NCBI RefSeq assembly: GCF_048773025.1
Contig: NW_027413959.1
Coordinates: 2,728,001 to 2,792,000 of the forward strand
Source: Camelus bactrianus
Taxonomy: Eukaryota > Chordata > Mammalia > Artiodactyla > Camelidae
Direction of reading: 5' to 3'
Length of the DNA: 64,000 bases
The first letter of the stretch is position 1, and every line of letters starts with the position of its first letter. Both the position numbers and the translations under genes were made by a program. Shown here one piece after another: positions 61,169 through 64,000 of the stretch. The notes below the pieces were generated by a model that saw nothing but the letters and a program-made list of their open reading frames with translations, searched no databases and was not told the DNA's origin.

Positions 61169-61949
61169 GGACAGGGGAGGTAATTAGCGGACTTCCACCT
61201 GCCAGGGAACACCTGTGACACCAGGCAGCTATGTGGAGGGCGGGCCCGAACCTCCCCCACACAGTCAACCGTGTACCGGAATTCTGAGTGTGGGGAGGTT
61301 CCGTCTTCTGTCTGCAGCACCCGGGATCTCCTAGGAGCCCTTCGAGTGTCTTCCCCGAATCCCTCCCACTGCGGGCTGCCGGGGAAAGGCGGGGGTTGTG
61401 CTGGAAACGCAGGTAGCATCCAGTGCCTCCCCATGGACAGGGGAGGTAATTAGCGGACTTCCACCTGCCAGGGAACACCTGTGACACCAGGCAGCTGCGT
61501 GGAGGGCGGCCCTGAACCTCACCCACACAGTCACACGTGTTCCGGAATTGTGAGTGTGGGGAGGTTCCGTCTTCTGTCTGCAGCACCCGGGTTCTCCTAG
61601 GAGCCCTTCGAGTGTCTTCCCAGAGTCCCTCCCTGTGCGGGCTGCCGGGGAAAGGAGTGGGTTGTGCTGGAAAAGCAGGTTGCATCTTGTGCCTCCCCAT
61701 GGACAAGGGAGGTAATTAGCGGACTTCCTCCTGCCAGGGAACACCTGTGACACCAGGCAGCTGCGTGGAGGGCGGCCCCGAACCTCCCCCACACAGTCAG
61801 CCGTGTTCCGGAATTCTGAGGGTGGGGAGGTTCCGTCTTCTGTCTGCAGAACCCGGGATCTCCTAGGAGCCCTTCGAGTGTCTTCCCCGAATCCCTCCCA
61901 CTGCGGGCTGCCGGGGAAAGACGGGGGTTGGGCTGGAAACTCAGGTAGC

Positions 61950-64000
61950 ATCTAGTGCCTCCCCATGGACAGGGGAGGTAATTAGCGGACTTCCACCTGC
62001 CAGGGAACACCTGTGACACCAGGCAGCTGCGTGGAGGGCGGCCCCGAACCTCCCCCATACAGTCAACCGTGTTCCGGAATTCTGAGTGTGGGGAGGTTCC
62101 GTCTTCTGTCTGCAGCACCCGGGATCTCTTAGGAGCACTTCGAGTGTCTTCCCAGAGTCCCTCCCTGTGCGGGTTGCCGGGGAAAGGAGGGGGTTGTGCT
62201 GGAAACGCAGGTAGCATCTAGTGCCTCCACATGGACAGGGGAGGTAATTAGCGGACTTCAACCTGCCAGGGAACACCTGTGACACAAGGCAGCTGCGTGG
62301 AGGGCGGCCCCGAACCTCCCCCACACAGTCATCCGTGTTCCGGAATTCTGAGGGTGGGGAGGTTCCGTCTTCTGTCTGCAGCACCCGGGATCTCTTAGGA
62401 GCCCATCGAGTGTCTTCCCAGAGTCCCTCCCTGTGCGGGCTGCCGGGGAAAGGAGGGGGTTGTGCTGGAAACGCAGGTAGCATCTAGTGCCTCCCCATGG
62501 ACAGGGGAGGTAATTAGCGGACTTCAACCTGCCAGGGAACACCTGTGACACAAGGCAGCTGCGTGGAGGGCGGCCCCGAACCTCCCCCACACAGTCATCC
62601 GTGTTCCGGAATTCTGAGGGTGGGGAGGTTCCGTCTTCTGTCTGCAGCACCCGGGATCACTTAGGAGCCATTCGAGTGTCTTCCCAGAGTCCCTCCCTGT
62701 GCGGGCTGCCGGGGAAAGGATGGGGTTGTGCTGGAAACGCAGGTAGCATCTAGTGCCTCCCCATGGATAGGGGAGGTAATTAGCGGACTTCCTCCTGCCA
62801 GGGAACACCTGTGACACAAGGCAGCTGCGTGGAGTGCGGCCCCGAACCTCCCCCACACAGTCATCCGTGTTCCGGAATTCTGAGTGTGGGGAGGTTCCGT
62901 CTTCTGTCTGCAGCACCCGGGATCTCCTAGGAGCCATTCGAGTGTCTTCCCAGAGTCCCTCCCTGTGCGGGCTGCCGGGGAAAGGAGGGGGTTGTGCTGG
63001 AAACGCAGGTAGCATCTAGTGCCTCCCCATGGACAGGGGAGGTAATTAGCGGACTTCCACCTGCCAGGGAACACCTGTGACACCAGGCAGCTGCGTGGAG
63101 GGCGGTCCCGAACCTCACCCACACAGTCACACGTGTTCCGGAATTCTGAGTGTGGGGAGGTTCCGTCTTCTGTCTGCAGCACCCGGGAACTCCTAGGAGC
63201 CATTCGAGTGTCTTCCCTGAGTCCCTCCCTGTGCGGGCTGCCGGGAAAAGGAGGGGGTTGTGCTGGAATCGCAGGTAGCATCTAGTGCCTCCCCATGGAC
63301 AGGGGAGGTAATTAGTGGACTTCCACCTGCCAGGGAACACCTGTGACACCAGGCAGCTGCGTGGACGGCGGCCCCGAACCTCACCCACACAGTCAACCGT
63401 GTTCCGGAATTCTGAGTGTGGGGAGGTTCCGTCTTCTGTCTGCAGCACCCGGGATCTCCTAGGAGCCCTTCGAGTGTCTTCCCAGAGTCCCTCCCTGTGC
63501 CGGTTGCCGGGGAAAGGAGGGGGTTGTGCTGGAAACGCAGGTAGCATCTAGTGCCTCCCCATGGACAGGGGAGGTAATTAGCGGACTTCCACCTGCCAGG
63601 GAACACCTGTGACACCAGGCAGCTGCGTGGAGGGCGGCCCCGAACCTCCCCCATACAGTCAACCGTGTTCCGGAATTCTGAGTGTGGGGAGGTTCCGTCT
63701 TCTGTCTGCAGCACCCGGGATCTCTTAGGAGCACTTCGAGTGTCTTCCCAGAGTCCCTCCCTGTGCGGGTTGCCGGGGAAAGGAGGGGGTTGTGCTGGAA
63801 ACGCAGGTAGCATCTAGTGCCTCCACATGGACAGGGGAGGTAATTAGCGGACTTCAACCTGCCAGGGAACACCTGTGACACAAGGCAGCTGCGTGGAGGG
63901 CGGCCCCGAACCTCCCCCACACAGTCATCCGTGTTCCGGAATTCTGAGGGTGGGGAGGTTCCGTCTTCTGTCTGCAGCACCCGGGATCTCTTAGGAGCCC
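61950..64000. repeat. 6-monomer (1,596-bp) unit and the start of its second copy
   Basis: From about 61,950 to 62,404 the sequence matches about 63,546-64,000 at a 1,596-base offset. Shared variants are CCCCATACAGTC (62,055 and 63,651), GAGCACTTCG, CCTCCACATGG (about 62,225 and 63,821) and ACTTCAACCTGCC. The second copy is cut by the window end. Inside the unit the ACTTCAACC with GAGGGTGGGG monomer is itself doubled at a 266-base spacing (ACTTCA at 62,255 and 62,521). Confidence 0.9.
63829..64000. repeat. Partial monomer at the window edge
   Basis: This is the 241st monomer, 172 bases long because the window stops. It is of the ACTTCAACC, GTCATCCG and GAGGGTGGGG type, and no sign of an array end is visible. 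Confidence 0.97.

Larger units (their letters stand above)
59560..61945. repeat. Mixed monomers with subtype E copies
   Basis: Subtype E copies occur near 59.8, 60.05, 60.85 and 61.9 kb, alternating with GTCAACCG and GTCACACG monomers. A GTGTACCGG variant is at about 59,944 and 61,271. No exact higher-order unit was found. Two shortened monomers lie in this stretch. Confidence 0.7.
1..64000. repeat. 266-bp GC-rich satellite DNA array (240 complete monomers plus a 172-bp partial)
   Basis: The motif GGACAGGGGAGG recurs every 266 bases from base 1 to base 63829, with no unique DNA between copies. Seven short deletions (1, 1, 1, 4, 2, 1 and 2 bases) explain the whole 12-base shortfall against a strict 266-bp period, so the array is otherwise free of net length change. 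Each monomer runs in the order: TAATTAGCGG, CAGCTGCG, GGGCGG, CCGGAATTC, CTGCAG, CCCGGG, CTCCTAGGAG, a G-rich segment (GGGGAAAGGAGGGGG), GCAGGTAGCATCTAG, and CCCCATGG. My consensus is about 62% G+C with 12 CpGs. Copies differ mainly by base substitutions. I do not recognise the family and cannot search a repeat database. Both array ends lie outside the window. Confidence 0.99.

Noticed and set aside
60535-61706. Two longer minus-strand open frames of about 300 codons
   Set aside because: Their extra length comes from the 2-base deletion near 61,100, which lets the frame continue into another monomer. They are a side effect of one shortened satellite monomer.
199-63980. Hundreds of overlapping open frames of about 170-213 codons, mostly on the minus strand, with very similar translations (for example starting MLPAFPAQPPPFPG)
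   Set aside because: They recur every 266 bases and overlap each other. Because 266 is 2 more than a multiple of 3, each frame passes through about two monomers in different frames before meeting the same stop. They follow from one GC-rich monomer being open in most frames. No promoter, intron structure, or domain that I recognise supports them, so none is listed as a gene. A codon-level selection test over the monomers would settle it.
1-64000. CRISPR array
   Set aside because: The repeats are head to tail, 266 bp long and contiguous, with no unique spacers, and there are no cas genes.
1-64000. Ribosomal DNA or another tandem gene family such as histone, 5S or U2 genes
   Set aside because: I see no rRNA, tRNA, snRNA or histone sequence in the monomer, and no tRNA-like internal promoter boxes or TATA element.
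1-64000. Bacterial or phage origin
   Set aside because: There are no ribosome-binding sites ahead of plausible genes and no gene content, and a 64-kb homogeneous satellite is not known in bacterial genomes. A eukaryotic satellite is far more likely.
1-64000. Tandem array derived from an LTR or other mobile element
   Set aside because: I see no TG...CA ends, target-site duplications, primer-binding site or polypurine tract arrangement in the monomer, and no coding remnant. An origin from an unrecognised element cannot be excluded without a database search.
1-64000. Internal subrepeats from which the 266-bp monomer might have been built
   Set aside because: Besides the two inverted repeats I found only short matches, such as GGAACAC against GTGTTCC and CCTCCC runs. 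None is long enough to support a shorter ancestral unit.
1-64000. Telomeric or simple-sequence repeats marking a chromosome end or array edge
   Set aside because: No TTAGGG-type runs or microsatellite stretches occur anywhere in the window.

Overview
The whole 64 kb window is one uninterrupted head-to-tail satellite array. The monomer is 266 bp. With the phase set at base 1 (the GGACAGGGGAGG motif), the window holds 240 complete monomers and a final partial one of 172 bp at 63829-64000. I find no protein-coding gene, RNA gene, CRISPR array or interspersed transposable element, and no unique sequence. Neither end of the array is in the window, so its true size is unknown. Large tandem arrays of this kind are typical of eukaryotic pericentromeric, subtelomeric or heterochromatic DNA. 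A multicellular eukaryote, plausibly a vertebrate, fits the partial CpG depletion, but I do not recognise the monomer and will not name a species. The consensus is about 62% G+C by hand count and carries 12 CpGs. Each monomer has one copy of EcoRI, PstI, SmaI, AvrII and NcoI hexamers, except where mutated.

Monomers fall into recognisable subtypes. Offset 100 of the monomer shows all four bases, giving GTCAACCG, GTCATCCG, GTCAGCCG and GTCACACG forms. These are linked to further diagnostic sites (CCCCGAAC or CCCTGAAC; CTCCCCC or CTCACCC; GACACAAGG or GACACCAGG; AGCCCTTCG or AGCCATTCG). A more divergent subtype, called E here, has a C-G5-TT-G3 segment (GCGGGGGTTGGG), AAAAGCAGG, ATCTTGTGCC, GGACAAGGG and ACTTCCCCC. 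Subtype order is not random. It repeats in larger units of 2, 3, 4, 6, 10, 12/13 and more monomers, and the unit size changes along the window.

Layout: 1-2.8 kb, irregular mix. 2.8-5.9 kb, block that recurs at 7.3-9.6 kb. 5.49-7.09 kb, nearly perfect 3-monomer duplication. 10.3-11.4 kb, 2-monomer duplication. 11.7-18.35 kb, tandem duplication of a 12/13-monomer block. 18.35-20.8 kb, mix with subtype E. 20.8-25.2 kb, block repeated at a 10-monomer offset. 25.2-33.2 kb, a loosely kept 6-monomer higher-order repeat. 33.2-35.7 kb, mix rich in subtype E. 35.7-37.9 kb, 4-monomer duplication. 39.4-46.2 kb, 13-monomer (3,458 bp) duplication, with shorter related copies at 46.8-48.8 and 51.7-53.6 kb. 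53.2-55.3 kb, 6- and 1-monomer duplications with a visible recombinant monomer. 55.4-58.9 kb, the most diverged stretch. 58.9-61.9 kb, mixed blocks. 61.95-64.0 kb, a 6-monomer unit and the start of its second copy.

There is no gene system to describe. The points of interest are the satellite itself, its changing higher-order structure, a record of unequal exchange, and sequence features repeated about 240 times: two GC-rich hairpins, a G-quadruplex motif limited to subtype E, splice-like signals, and retained CpGs. The many long open frames on the minus strand follow from the 266-bp period and GC-rich sequence; I do not regard them as genes.
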